NCBI GenBank assembly: GCA_023392205.1
Contig: JAEVZN010000559.1
Location: forward strand, 1-8,666
From: Pseudomonadota bacterium
GTDB lineage: Bacteria; Pseudomonadota; Alphaproteobacteria; Rhizobiales; Xanthobacteraceae
Direction of reading: 5' to 3'
DNA: 8,666 nt
Made by a program: the position numbers and the translations under genes. Under the pieces are notes generated by a model that ran no database searches, was not told the DNA's origin, and saw only the letters and a program-made list of their open reading frames with translations. Positions 1-6,267 of the stretch are shown here, one piece after another (positions within the stretch are counted from its first letter, which is position 1; every line of letters starts with the position of its first letter).

Positions 1-668
1 CGCTGACGCCGAACAAGCCGTTCAAGCTGATGGAAGACTTCGTGGCGGTGGCGCCGATCAATTCTTCCGATCTGATGCTGGTCGTGCATCCGTCCGTGCA
101 GGCGGGCAACGTCAAGGAATTCGTCGAACTCGCAAAATCCAAGCCGGGACAATTGAATTACGGCTCGTCCGGTCCGGGCACGCCGTATCACATGGCCGGC
201 GAATTGTTCAAAGCCATGAGCGGTACGGATATCGTGCATGTCCCGCACAAGGCATCCGGCGAGATGCGTAATTCCGTCATGGGCGGACACGTGCAGATGG
301 CATTCGACGCCGTGACCACAATGACCGAGAATGCCAAGGCCGGAAAGGTCAAGGCGCTGGCCACCACAGGGACCAAGCGCTCCGACCTGACCCCGGACAT
401 TCCGACCGTGGCGGAAGCGGGCGTGCCGGGATACGAGGCCACGATCTGGCTCGGCATCGTGGCGCCGGCCAAGACACCGCAGGCCATTGTCGACAAGCTG
501 AATGCGGAAATCACCAAGGTGGTGAACAGTCCCGACGTGCGCGCCGCCTGGGCCAAGCAGGGGGCGGTGCCGATGAGCATGTCGCCGAAGGAATTCGACG
601 ACTATCTGCGCAAGGATATCGACAAATGGGCCGATGTCGTGAAAAAGACCGGGGTGAAAACCAACTGA
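1..668 (+). CDS. TTT-type periplasmic solute-binding protein (TctC/Bug family), 5' truncated by the window
   Basis: Periplasmic binding protein of a tripartite tricarboxylate transporter; such proteins bind carboxylates or other small organic acids and deliver them to TctA/TctB membrane subunits. The frame is open from base 3, upstream of the ATG at base 30, so that ATG is internal. About 221 residues are visible; the family usually has about 320-330, so the signal peptide and first lobe are missing. Family hallmarks seen: VVHPSV followed by an LAKSKPGQLNYGSSG segment, then GTPYHMAGELF, the HVPHK loop, GGHVQMAFD, the AGKVKALATTG strand, the PDIPTVAEAGVPGYEA block near the end of lobe two, and a C-terminal KWADVVKKTGVK helix. 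No TctA or TctB gene lies in the window, so it could be an orphan binding protein, which is common in this family, or its partners may lie upstream. An FAH-family enzyme follows 63 bp downstream on the same strand. The family call is firm; the ligand is unknown. Confidence 0.93.
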   Translation, partial: LTPNKPFKLMEDFVAVAPINSSDLMLVVHPSVQAGNVKEFVELAKSKPGQLNYGSSGPGTPYHMAGELFKAMSGTDIVHVPHKASGEMRNSVMGGHVQMAFDAVTTMTENAKAGKVKALATTGTKRSDLTPDIPTVAEAGVPGYEATIWLGIVAPAKTPQAIVDKLNAEITKVVNSPDVRAAWAKQGAVPMSMSPKEFDDYLRKDIDKWADVVKKTGVKTN

Positions 669-691
669 GCGCGGCGCATTGACTGGCCGCG

Positions 692-712
692 GCCGGCGCG
701 ATCTGCGCCGGC
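692..712 (+). other. Intercistronic GC-rich hairpin between the binding-protein and FAH genes
   Basis: GCCGGCGC (692-699) and GCGCCGGC (705-712) form a perfect 8-bp stem with a 5-nt GATCT loop. No T-run follows, so it is unlikely to be a full terminator. It sits in the 63-bp gap after the stop codon of the binding-protein gene and ends 7 nt before the Shine-Dalgarno of the next gene. A role in 3'-end protection of the binding-protein mRNA or partial attenuation is inference. Confidence 0.4.
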
Positions 713-731
713 AATACGCGGAGAAGGTCCA

Positions 732-1619
732 ATGCGTTTTTGCCGTTTTGACAATGATCGCCTCGGAATCGTCCGGGGCGATCGCGTTCACGATGTCAGC
801 ACGGTGCTCGACAAGCTGCCGGCCGTTCGCTGGCCGTTGCCCGCCTACGATCCGCTGATCGCCGCGCTACCGCAATTGCGCGGCGACATGGAGGCTGCGG
901 CCGATCGTGTCGAGGGCGTACCGATGTCCTCCGTCAAGCTGCTCAATCCCGTGCCGAACCCTTCTAAGGTGATCGGCGCACCGGTCAATTATCACGCCCA
1001 TATCGACGAGGCGAACAAGGACCAGCAGATCAGCTTCGGCAAGACCATCAAGACCATCGATCATTATGGCGTTTTCCTGAAGGCGAACTCGTCGCTCTGC
1101 GGTCCCTCGGAACCCGTGGCGGTGGTCGAGAAGGAACGCCGCACCGATCATGAAATCGAACTGACCGCCATCATCGGTGAGACGTGTTTCGACGTTCCGG
1201 AAGAGGGGGCGCTGAAATACATTGCCGGCTACACGCTCGGTCTCGATATGACCATCCGCGGCCCCGAAGAGCGGTCGCTGCGCAAGTCGCTCGACCGCTT
1301 CTCTGTGGTCGGACCATATTTCGTCACGGCCGACGAGATCGCCGATCCTGACAATCTGGAAATGGAACTGACCGTCAACGGCGTCATGCGGCAGAAGGCC
1401 AATACCAGCCAGCTGATCTTCGGTGTGGCAAAGCTGATTTCCTATTGCTCGAATTTCTACACGCTCTATCCCGGCGACATCATCATGACCGGCACGCCCG
1501 AAGGCGTCGGTCCGGTCCAGGCGGGGGATGTGATGTATTGCCGCATCGAGGAGATCGGCGAGATGAGCGTGCAGGTCGTGCGGCGCACGGCAAAACTGCC
1601 GCCGCCGGCGGCGACGTAA
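732..1619 (+). CDS. Fumarylacetoacetate hydrolase (FAH) family protein
   Basis: Cytoplasmic metal-dependent enzyme of the FAH superfamily, whose members hydrolyse or hydrate C-C bonds in diketo acids, decarboxylate oxaloacetate, or act as acylpyruvases in aromatic and organic-acid breakdown. It has 295 residues, normal for the two-lobed bacterial type. The N-terminal cap runs to about residue 75 and the catalytic fold follows, opening with KVIGAPVNYHAH (79-90). The metal ligands expected for the family are visible: E141 and E143 in DHEIEL and D172 in GLDMTIRG. FLKANSS (115-121) and the C-terminal TGTPEGVGP loop complete the active site. The start is supported by GGAG at 720-723, 8 nt upstream. 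It follows the TTT binding protein and is probably co-transcribed with it, so it may act on what that system imports. An extra segment around residues 92-112 precedes the FLK motif. The exact substrate cannot be read from the sequence. Confidence 0.93.
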   Translation: MRFCRFDNDRLGIVRGDRVHDVSTVLDKLPAVRWPLPAYDPLIAALPQLRGDMEAAADRVEGVPMSSVKLLNPVPNPSKVIGAPVNYHAHIDEANKDQQISFGKTIKTIDHYGVFLKANSSLCGPSEPVAVVEKERRTDHEIELTAIIGETCFDVPEEGALKYIAGYTLGLDMTIRGPEERSLRKSLDRFSVVGPYFVTADEIADPDNLEMELTVNGVMRQKANTSQLIFGVAKLISYCSNFYTLYPGDIIMTGTPEGVGPVQAGDVMYCRIEEIGEMSVQVVRRTAKLPPPAAT

Positions 1620-1641
1620 CGCTGAAACCATTTGGATCCGG

Positions 1642-1680
1642 AAAAAAAAAGAAAAAGCGCGGGAGCGATCCCGCGCTTTT
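1642..1680. terminator. Bidirectional rho-independent terminator
   Basis: A perfect 12-bp stem (1653-1664 with 1669-1680) closes on a GCGA loop, a GNRA tetraloop. The stem core is GCGCGGGA/TCCCGCGC and the base is AAAA/TTTT. On the minus strand the hairpin is followed by an almost unbroken T-run (complement of the A-run 1642-1656), giving a strong terminator for the DoxX gene. On the plus strand only four Ts follow, so it is weaker for the FAH gene. It lies between the two convergent stop codons, as expected for a shared terminator. Confidence 0.88.
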
Positions 1681-1731
1681 CCCGTTTGAGCAGCACCTGC
1701 GGATGCAAGCGTGCTCAGGCCCGCCGCCGGG

Positions 1732-2199
1732 TCAGAACTCCTTGCCCATCTTCGCGTCGACCGAATAGGGGCCACCGCCGCGGATCAGCAGATAGATCGA
1801 CATCGCTGCTAGGATCAGCGGGTATTCGTTGCCCCGCGCGGTCCAGAAGAAGCCGCCCACGCCCATATGGAAGCGGGCCGCTTCAAGCATGAAGATCAAA
1901 ACGATAAAGGCGACCGGCCGGGTGAACAGGCCTATAACCAGCAGGATGCCGCCGCCGAATTCCAAAAGCGCGATCAGCCACGCCCAGAGCGGTGCCATCG
2001 GATAACCGACCTTCTGCAAAAGCCCGATGAAGCCATTCATGCCCGGACCGCCGAACGATCCGAACAATTTCTGCATGCCATGCGGGATCAGGATCAGCCC
2101 GAGCGATACACGGATCAACACGTGAGCCCAGGCATCGAGGCCGGCGTAAAGCTTTGCCAGACCCGGTATGTAATATTGCGATGGTGGACGGTAGGACAT
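1732..2199 (-). CDS. DoxX family inner-membrane protein
   Basis: Small four-helix membrane protein of the DoxX/DoxD type. The family is named from a thiosulfate:quinone oxidoreductase subunit, but most bacterial members have no proven reaction; some are linked to redox or thiol stress. With the chosen start it has 155 residues. Hydrophobic segments lie at about 25-42 (start of the PHGMQKLFG motif), 71-91 (with the family-typical LLEFGGGILL and its buried Glu), 95-109 and 126-142. A glycine-rich, FWTARGNEYP loop precedes the last helix. Two in-frame ATGs are possible, at 2208 and 2199. The GGGGGAG Shine-Dalgarno directly abuts the first and lies 9 nt from the second, so I prefer 2199. The gene stands alone, converges on the FAH gene, and is separated from the upstream dctP-like gene by that gene's own terminator. 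Its function here is unknown. Confidence 0.92.
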   Translation of the reverse strand: MSYRPPSQYYIPGLAKLYAGLDAWAHVLIRVSLGLILIPHGMQKLFGSFGGPGMNGFIGLLQKVGYPMAPLWAWLIALLEFGGGILLVIGLFTRPVAFIVLIFMLEAARFHMGVGGFFWTARGNEYPLILAAMSIYLLIRGGGPYSVDAKMGKEF

Positions 2200-2208
2200 C
2201 AGCCTCAT

Positions 2209-2215
2209 CTCCCCC
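2209..2215 (-). promoter_or_regulatory. Ribosome binding site deciding the DoxX start
   Basis: On the minus strand this reads GGGGGAG. It touches the ATG at 2208 with no spacer but lies 9 nt from the ATG at 2199, which favours the latter as the working start codon. Confidence 0.55.
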
Positions 2216-2301
2216 TTGAGGCGCAGTGCACTATCTTTCGGCCCGGCGTGGGCCGATCCATTGCCGCGAGATTGCGCTGTCCGCGGAATGCAGCGGTAAA
2301 T

Positions 2302-2328
2302 CTAGCGGCCGTATCCGGCCGCGCCTAG
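2302..2328. repeat. Inverted repeat upstream of the DoxX gene
   Basis: GCGGCCG (2305-2311) and CGGCCGC (2316-2322) form a perfect 7-bp dyad around TATC, and the dyad is bracketed by two copies of CTAG (2302-2305 and 2325-2328). It lies about 105 bp upstream of the DoxX start, in the 200-bp stretch that should hold its promoter. A second small hairpin (CGGCCC at 2239-2244 with GGGCCG at 2250-2255) lies nearer the gene. An operator or leader structure is possible but unproven. No convincing -35/-10 pair was found in this stretch. Confidence 0.35.
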
Positions 2329-2396
2329 CGTCTGGAGATAACTGTCCAGCGAATTCTGTGTCGCATCGCGCGTGAGGTTTCATTCGCGCATGCAGC

Positions 2397-2430
2397 AAAA
2401 GAGACCGGCGACCTGTGGCGCGCCGGTCTC
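2397..2430 (-). terminator. Rho-independent terminator of the TRAP binding-protein gene
   Basis: GAGACCGGCG (2401-2410) and CGCCGGTCTC (2421-2430) form a perfect 10-bp stem with a 10-nt loop. On the minus strand the hairpin is followed by TTTT (complement of 2397-2400). It starts 20 bp past the stop codon of the dctP-like gene and separates that operon from the DoxX gene. The T-run is short, so termination may be incomplete. Confidence 0.75.
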
Positions 2431-2450
2431 ACATATTGGGGTCGCAGGTA

Positions 2451-3476
2451 TCAATAGGCGGCGTTGCGCTTTTTGAGTTCGTCCTGCAGATCCTTGTAGA
2501 TCGCAGCCGGATCGTGACCGGCTTTCTTGACTGCAGCTTCCCATTCCGCCTTCAGCGGTTCGGCGGCCTTGCGCCATTCGGCCAGCTGGTCGGGGGTCAG
2601 CGGATAGACCTCCTTGCCGGCCTGCGCCTTGATCTTGTCGCGTCCGCCGGATTCCATCTTGGCCCAGGGCGTTGCGATCTTCTCCGCCCATTCCGGGGTA
2701 CAATGCTCGTCCATGACCTTGCGCTGTGCAGGCGACATGGCCTCATACTTGGCCTTGTTCAGCACCCAGGTCTGCTCGGTGACATAAAGCTGCGCATCGA
2801 GATGGTATTTGGTGGCCTTGTCGATGCCGAACAGCACGATCGAGCCCCACGGGAACGTAATGCCCTCCGCGACACCCTTCTCGAGGACGTCGCGGGCTTC
2901 CGGCGCGGAGGCCTGGACGTTGGTGCCGCCAAGCAGGACGATAAACCGTGCGATCGTGGCATTGGCTGGCCGGATCTTCATGCCTTTGACATCGCCCGGC
3001 ACCGTGACCTTTTTCTTCACGGTGTGGAAGGTGGCCGGATCGTGCGCGAAAGTGAGGCAATACTTGACGTCGTTCATCTCCTTGTCGGCGTATTTGCGAT
3101 ACCAGGCATCCAGCGCCGCGCTGCCGGCCGTCGAATTGGCGAAGATGAAGGGCAACTCGGAGAGGCCCATGATCGGGAAGCGACCGGGCTCATAGCCCGG
3201 ATTCACATGCGCGATATCGGCAATGCCGTCGCGCGCCATGTTGTAATGGTCGAAGGCCTTGCCGAGCTGTTGCGCCGGATAGATTTTGATATTGATGGTC
3301 CCGTTCGAAGCCTTGTTGATGGACTCCGCCCAGGCTTCCGCTGCCGGATGCATCGGGTGCGATGGCGGCACCCAATGGCCGAAGCGCAGATCGACCGGCT
3401 TGTCCTGCGCGAGCGCAGGTCCTGCAACAATGGCGGCGAGCGAACCCGCTGCCGCATAAAGGGCAATACGTTTCAT
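2451..3476 (-). CDS. TRAP transporter periplasmic solute-binding protein (DctP type)
   Basis: Periplasmic binding protein of a TRAP (tripartite ATP-independent periplasmic) transporter, which takes up organic acids at the expense of the sodium or proton gradient. The 341 residues match the family length. A signal peptide is clear: basic MKR, an alanine-rich core and an ALA-Q cleavage site after residue 23. The mature protein opens with the strand VDLRFGHWVPP, then AQQLGKAFDHYNMARDGIADIAHV, a typical lobe-one helix. KGMKIRPANA carries R169, the conserved arginine that in this family pairs with the substrate carboxylate. The N-terminal start is backed by GGGAGG 7 nt upstream. No DctQ or DctM membrane gene is in the window, so it is an orphan here or uses partners encoded elsewhere. 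It lies 134 bp after the dehydrogenase gene on the same strand and probably shares its transcript at least partly. The ligand is unknown. Confidence 0.94.
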   Translation of the reverse strand: MKRIALYAAAGSLAAIVAGPALAQDKPVDLRFGHWVPPSHPMHPAAEAWAESINKASNGTINIKIYPAQQLGKAFDHYNMARDGIADIAHVNPGYEPGRFPIMGLSELPFIFANSTAGSAALDAWYRKYADKEMNDVKYCLTFAHDPATFHTVKKKVTVPGDVKGMKIRPANATIARFIVLLGGTNVQASAPEARDVLEKGVAEGITFPWGSIVLFGIDKATKYHLDAQLYVTEQTWVLNKAKYEAMSPAQRKVMDEHCTPEWAEKIATPWAKMESGGRDKIKAQAGKEVYPLTPDQLAEWRKAAEPLKAEWEAAVKKAGHDPAAIYKDLQDELKKRNAAY

Positions 3477-3567
3477 TCGTCATCCTCCCGAAGGGTCGCC
3501 TTGTCCCGGCGATCCGAAGGCATCAGGCTAGCGCCGGAATGGTCTTTTCTCCAGCGGGAAGACATCG

Positions 3568-3592
3568 GGTGGGCGGCGGATTGCTGCCCACC
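3568..3592 (-). other. Hairpin between the dehydrogenase and TRAP binding-protein genes
   Basis: GGTGGGC (3568-3574) and GCCCACC (3586-3592) form a perfect 7-bp stem with an 11-nt loop, 18 bp past the dehydrogenase stop codon. No T-run follows on the minus strand, so it is at best a weak terminator or a processing and stability element. The remaining 90 bp up to the binding-protein start hold no clear promoter. Confidence 0.35.
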
Positions 3593-3610
3593 TTTGTGTT
3601 GCGGCGGTGC

Positions 3611-4519
3611 TTATTCCGCGGCCGGGGGCAGGGCGCGCTGCTCCCAATGCAGAGCCGCGCGGGTGTGATCCTGATCGCCACCCAGCGCGTCGCGCGCGTC
3701 GGCCCAGAGGCTGCAGACAAGGTCCACAACCGGTGCCTCGACACCGATCTGGTCGGCGAGATCGCGGGCGATGCCGACATCCTTGGCGAGCAGGCCGAGC
3801 GCGAAGCCGGTGCCGAAGGTGCCGCTCAGCACATGTTGCTTGATTAGGCTCTCGGAAGCGAAGCTGCGTCCGGTCGAGACATTGATGACATCGGCCATGA
3901 TTTCCGGATCGAGCCCGAATTGCCGGCCGACGCGGACCGCTTCGCTGGCCGCCGCAAAGCTCGTGGCGGCGAGGAAATTGTTCAGGCATTTCATGGCATG
4001 GCCGCAGCCGAGACTGCCGACCTCGAACAATTTCGCGCCCATGCAGGCCAGCACCGGCCTCGCCGCCGCGACGGCTTCAGGTTCGCCGCCGATCATAATG
4101 GCGAGCGAGCCGTCGATGGCGCGCGCCACGCCACCGGAGACCGGCGCATCGACCAGATGCAGTTGTCGCGCGGCAAGTTCGGCGCCCAGCGTGCGGGTGC
4201 CGACCGGATCGGCCGAACTCATGTCGATGACAATCGCGCCCGCTTTCAGGTTCGCCGCCAATGCGCCGTCCTGCATCCCGAACAAGGCGTCGCGCACCTC
4301 GCGGCCCGTGGGCAGCATGGTGACGATGGCATCGCAGGACTGGCCGAGTTCGGCGAGGCTCTCGGTCGCGCGCGCGTGATGTGCCCTGGCAAAGGCCTGC
4401 GCGCGGGCAGGGTCGAGGTCGAACGCGACCACATCGAAGCCGCCTTTTTTGACATTGGCGGCCATCGGCGCGCCCATATTGCCGATGCCGATGAAGCCCA
4501 CCGTGGCGATTTTTGTCAT
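3611..4519 (-). CDS. NAD(P)-dependent beta-hydroxyacid dehydrogenase (3-hydroxyisobutyrate dehydrogenase-like)
   Basis: Cytoplasmic oxidoreductase of the beta-hydroxyacid dehydrogenase family, which oxidises 3-hydroxyisobutyrate, tartronate semialdehyde or related 2-/3-hydroxy acids. It has 302 residues, the usual length. The N-terminal Rossmann fold shows GFIGIGNMG (8-16), and D34 at the end of the second strand (VVAFDLD) favours NAD over NADP. The substrate-binding signature DAPVSGG is at 124-130. The catalytic lysine is K177 in GCGHAMKCLNNF, followed by the all-helical C-terminal domain. The frame runs open upstream to 4882, but the ATG at 4519 sits directly before the Rossmann motif and has a GAGGGAG ribosome site 8 nt away, which fixes the start. 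It begins 29 bp after the stop of the carboxymuconolactone decarboxylase-like gene, a tight operon arrangement. The true substrate is not determined; a glyoxylate/succinate-semialdehyde reductase role is less likely given D34. Confidence 0.93.
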   Translation of the reverse strand: MTKIATVGFIGIGNMGAPMAANVKKGGFDVVAFDLDPARAQAFARAHHARATESLAELGQSCDAIVTMLPTGREVRDALFGMQDGALAANLKAGAIVIDMSSADPVGTRTLGAELAARQLHLVDAPVSGGVARAIDGSLAIMIGGEPEAVAAARPVLACMGAKLFEVGSLGCGHAMKCLNNFLAATSFAAASEAVRVGRQFGLDPEIMADVINVSTGRSFASESLIKQHVLSGTFGTGFALGLLAKDVGIARDLADQIGVEAPVVDLVCSLWADARDALGGDQDHTRAALHWEQRALPPAAE

Positions 4520-4527
4520 GCGCTTTT

Positions 4528-4534
4528 CTCCCTC
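4528..4534 (-). promoter_or_regulatory. Ribosome binding site fixing the dehydrogenase start
   Basis: GAGGGAG on the minus strand, 8 nt before the ATG at 4519 and inside the 29-bp gap between the two genes. It excludes the longer in-frame starts that would overlap the upstream gene. Confidence 0.75.
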
Positions 4535-4548
4535 AAGGGCCGGCTCGT

Positions 4549-5046
4549 TCAGGCCAGTCCCATGCTTTTCAGCTTTTCTTCCGCTGCACGGAATCCTTCC
4601 ACGCCGCGCGGGACGCCGGAATAGACCATCGCATGCAGGAGAATTTCCTGGATCTCGTCGACGCTGACGCCGTTCGCGATCGCACCCTCGATATGCACTT
4701 TCAGTTCGTGCGGGCGCGCCATCGCCACCAGCATGGCGAGCGTGATCATCGAGCGCACCTTCCGCGACAATTTCGGGCGCGTCCAGGTTTCGCCGAAGCA
4801 GTATTTCGTCACGACCTCCTGCAACGGCCAGATGAAATCGCCGGCGGCATTGATCTGGTCGGTCGAGCCGCCATCGCCCCACATCTCGTGACGGACGGCC
4901 AGTCCGCGCGCAAAGGTCTCGTTTCTGGATTCGCGTTCGGCGCGGCTTGTGCCTTTGGATTTCTTGCCTGACTTCCTTTCGGCGCCGCGCTTGTCTTCTG
5001 ACCTCTTGTCTTTGCCGGATTTCGCCGCGTCCTTGGATTTCGCCAT
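4549..5046 (-). CDS. Carboxymuconolactone decarboxylase family protein (PcaC-like) with lysine-rich N-terminal tail
   Basis: All-helical protein of the carboxymuconolactone decarboxylase/AhpD superfamily. PcaC itself decarboxylates 4-carboxymuconolactone in the protocatechuate branch of the beta-ketoadipate pathway. It has 165 residues. The core from about residue 38 matches PcaC in order: an FGETWTRPKLSRKVRSMITLAML block (84-106, shown only in part by the family), HELKVHIEGAIANGVS with H118, DEIQEILLHAMVYSGVP with H138, then a final EGFRAAEE helix. There is no CxxC, so it is not an AhpD-type peroxidase. Residues 1-37 are almost wholly Lys, Arg, Glu, Asp, Ser, Ala and Gly, probably disordered, and make the protein longer than a typical PcaC of about 130 residues. 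The start has GGGAG 11 nt upstream; the next ATG, at codon 55, lies inside the core. It is the first gene of a leftward operon. Related subfamilies have other or unknown reactions, so the decarboxylase role is uncertain. Confidence 0.9.
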   Translation of the reverse strand: MAKSKDAAKSGKDKRSEDKRGAERKSGKKSKGTSRAERESRNETFARGLAVRHEMWGDGGSTDQINAAGDFIWPLQEVVTKYCFGETWTRPKLSRKVRSMITLAMLVAMARPHELKVHIEGAIANGVSVDEIQEILLHAMVYSGVPRGVEGFRAAEEKLKSMGLA

Positions 5047-5147
5047 GTGATGTCCGTCTCCCTGTAAGGTTCCGTGCTTGGTGTTTGATCTGTCAACGCA
5101 TTCTGCGCGTGTTCATAGCAGGCGCAACCGCCATGCGTCGCGGCAAA

Positions 5148-5177
5148 TTGGCGATAGCCATCCTGACGCGCTATAGG
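5148..5177 (+). promoter_or_regulatory. Candidate sigma-70-type promoter for the ABC importer operon
   Basis: TTGGCG (5148-5153) and TATAGG (5172-5177) are separated by 18 bp, each matching four of six consensus bases. The site is 56 bp upstream of the binding-protein start, giving a leader of about 50 nt that contains a CGGAT/ATCCG dyad (5191-5195, 5208-5212). On the opposite strand, TTGACA (5096-5091) could be a -35 for the leftward operon, but no good -10 lies at the right spacing. No experimental start site is known. Confidence 0.4.
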
Positions 5178-5233
5178 CAAAGTCACACATCGGATGCCGG
5201 GCGCAAGATCCGGACGCAACATGGGAGAGAGAG

Positions 5234-6265
5234 ATGCGTAAAGCCATCGCGGCCGGATGGGCCGCTGCCGCCATCTTAGTGGGCAGCCTTGCGGCGACGC
5301 CGGCCAGCGCCGATCTGAGCAAGCTGATCGAGGATGCCAAGAAGGAAGGCGAACTCACCTGGTATGTCGCCTCGATTGACGGCCGCAATGCCGAGACCAC
5401 CGGCAAGGCCTTCACCGAGAAATACGGCATAAAGGTCAATGTCGTGCGGGCCGCCTCGCAGATCATGTTCCAGCGGCTGGCGCAGGACCTGAAGCAGAAG
5501 GTCGCCAATGCCGACGTGTTCTCATCGGTCGATCTCGGCAATTTCGTCACCCTGAAAAAGCAGGGCGCGCTCGCCAAATACCAGACCGTCACCGAAAAGG
5601 AATTGCTGGAGCCGTTTCGCAATCTCGATCCGGACGATTTCTATCACGCCACCGTCGCGAGCGTGATCGTGATTGCCTATAACACAGACAAGGTGAAGGG
5701 CGACGATATCCCCTAGACCTGGAAGGATCTGCTCGATCCAAAATGGGAAGGCCAGCTTGCGCTCGGCCATCCGGGCTTCAGCGGCTTTGCCGGCAACTGG
5801 GCCGCGCAGATGCACAAGCTCTATGGCAAGGAATATCTGCAGCGGCTGGAAAAGATGCGCCCGCAGGTAAGCCGCTCGCTGCAGGATGCGGTGGGGCTGC
5901 TCGGCTCCGGTGAACGCCTTGTCTCACCGATCCCGATCGCGCCGATCATCGAGAGTGCCGACAAGGGCAATCCGCTGGCCATTACCTATCCGGCTGATGG
6001 TTCGATCTTCATCGCCACCCCGTCTGCGGTGCTCGCCAACGCTCCGCATCCGGCCGCGGCGCGGCTATTCCTGGAATTCCTTCAGGGCAAGGAATTCAAC
6101 GAGATCATGGTCAAGGCGCGTTACGAATCGATGCGCGATGACGTGAAGCCGCTCAAGGGCGTCAAGTCCGTCACCGAGGTGAAGCTGATCACGCCTTCAC
6201 TTGAGGAAACCACCACCGGCATTCCCGCGGTGGCCGAGATCTGGCGCGACATTTTTGGGCAGTGA
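5234..6265 (+). pseudogene. ABC transporter periplasmic binding protein (iron/polyamine type), interrupted by an in-frame amber codon
   Basis: Binding protein of the ABC importer encoded downstream. The first 26 residues are a signal peptide with cleavage at ASA-D. The mature protein starts DLSKLIEDAKKEGELTWY, as in FbpA/AfuA-like proteins. The frame reads normally to codon 160 (DDIP), then TAG at 5714-5716, then continues in the same frame for 182 codons beginning TWKDLLDPKWEG and ending IWRDIFGQ before TGA at 6263-6265. Relatives of this family read straight through this DxIPxTW segment, so the stop is a nonsense change in an otherwise intact gene of 343 codons, a normal length. One base change from AAG (Lys) or CAG (Gln) would produce it. 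The 5' piece (160 residues) has only one lobe; the 3' piece has no signal peptide, so neither should work alone. GGGAG at 5223-5227 supports the start. Possibilities are recent inactivation, a sequencing error, or suppression in the host. Ligand unknown. Confidence 0.9.
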
Positions 6266-6267
6266 CC

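Noticed and set aside
867..1775. A 302-codon minus-strand frame opposite the FAH gene
   Set aside because: It would run through the bidirectional terminator and into the end of the DoxX gene, and its composition is that of an antisense shadow.
3496..3512. Small hairpin TCGCC/GGCGA upstream of the TRAP binding-protein gene
   Set aside because: Only a 5-bp stem with a 7-nt loop; such structures arise often by chance in GC-rich DNA.
2415..3668. A 417-codon plus-strand frame opposite the TRAP binding-protein gene
   Set aside because: No recognisable domain, no ribosome site, and the opposite strand encodes a complete secreted binding protein with signal peptide and conserved arginine.
4520..4882. 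A longer dehydrogenase protein starting at 4882
   Set aside because: The extension overlaps the PcaC-like gene in another frame and shows no homology pattern; the ATG at 4519 has its own ribosome site directly before the Rossmann motif.
5714..5716. TAG as a recoded codon (pyrrolysine or programmed readthrough)
   Set aside because: Pyrrolysine decoding is confined to some archaea and few bacteria, no pyl gene is visible, and the position is an ordinary solvent-side residue in this family where Lys or Gln would fit by one base change.
5810..6265. An independent gene starting at the ATG after the amber codon
   Set aside because: There is no ribosome site, the start is in mid-domain, there is no signal peptide, and 31 family-like codons precede the ATG in the same frame.
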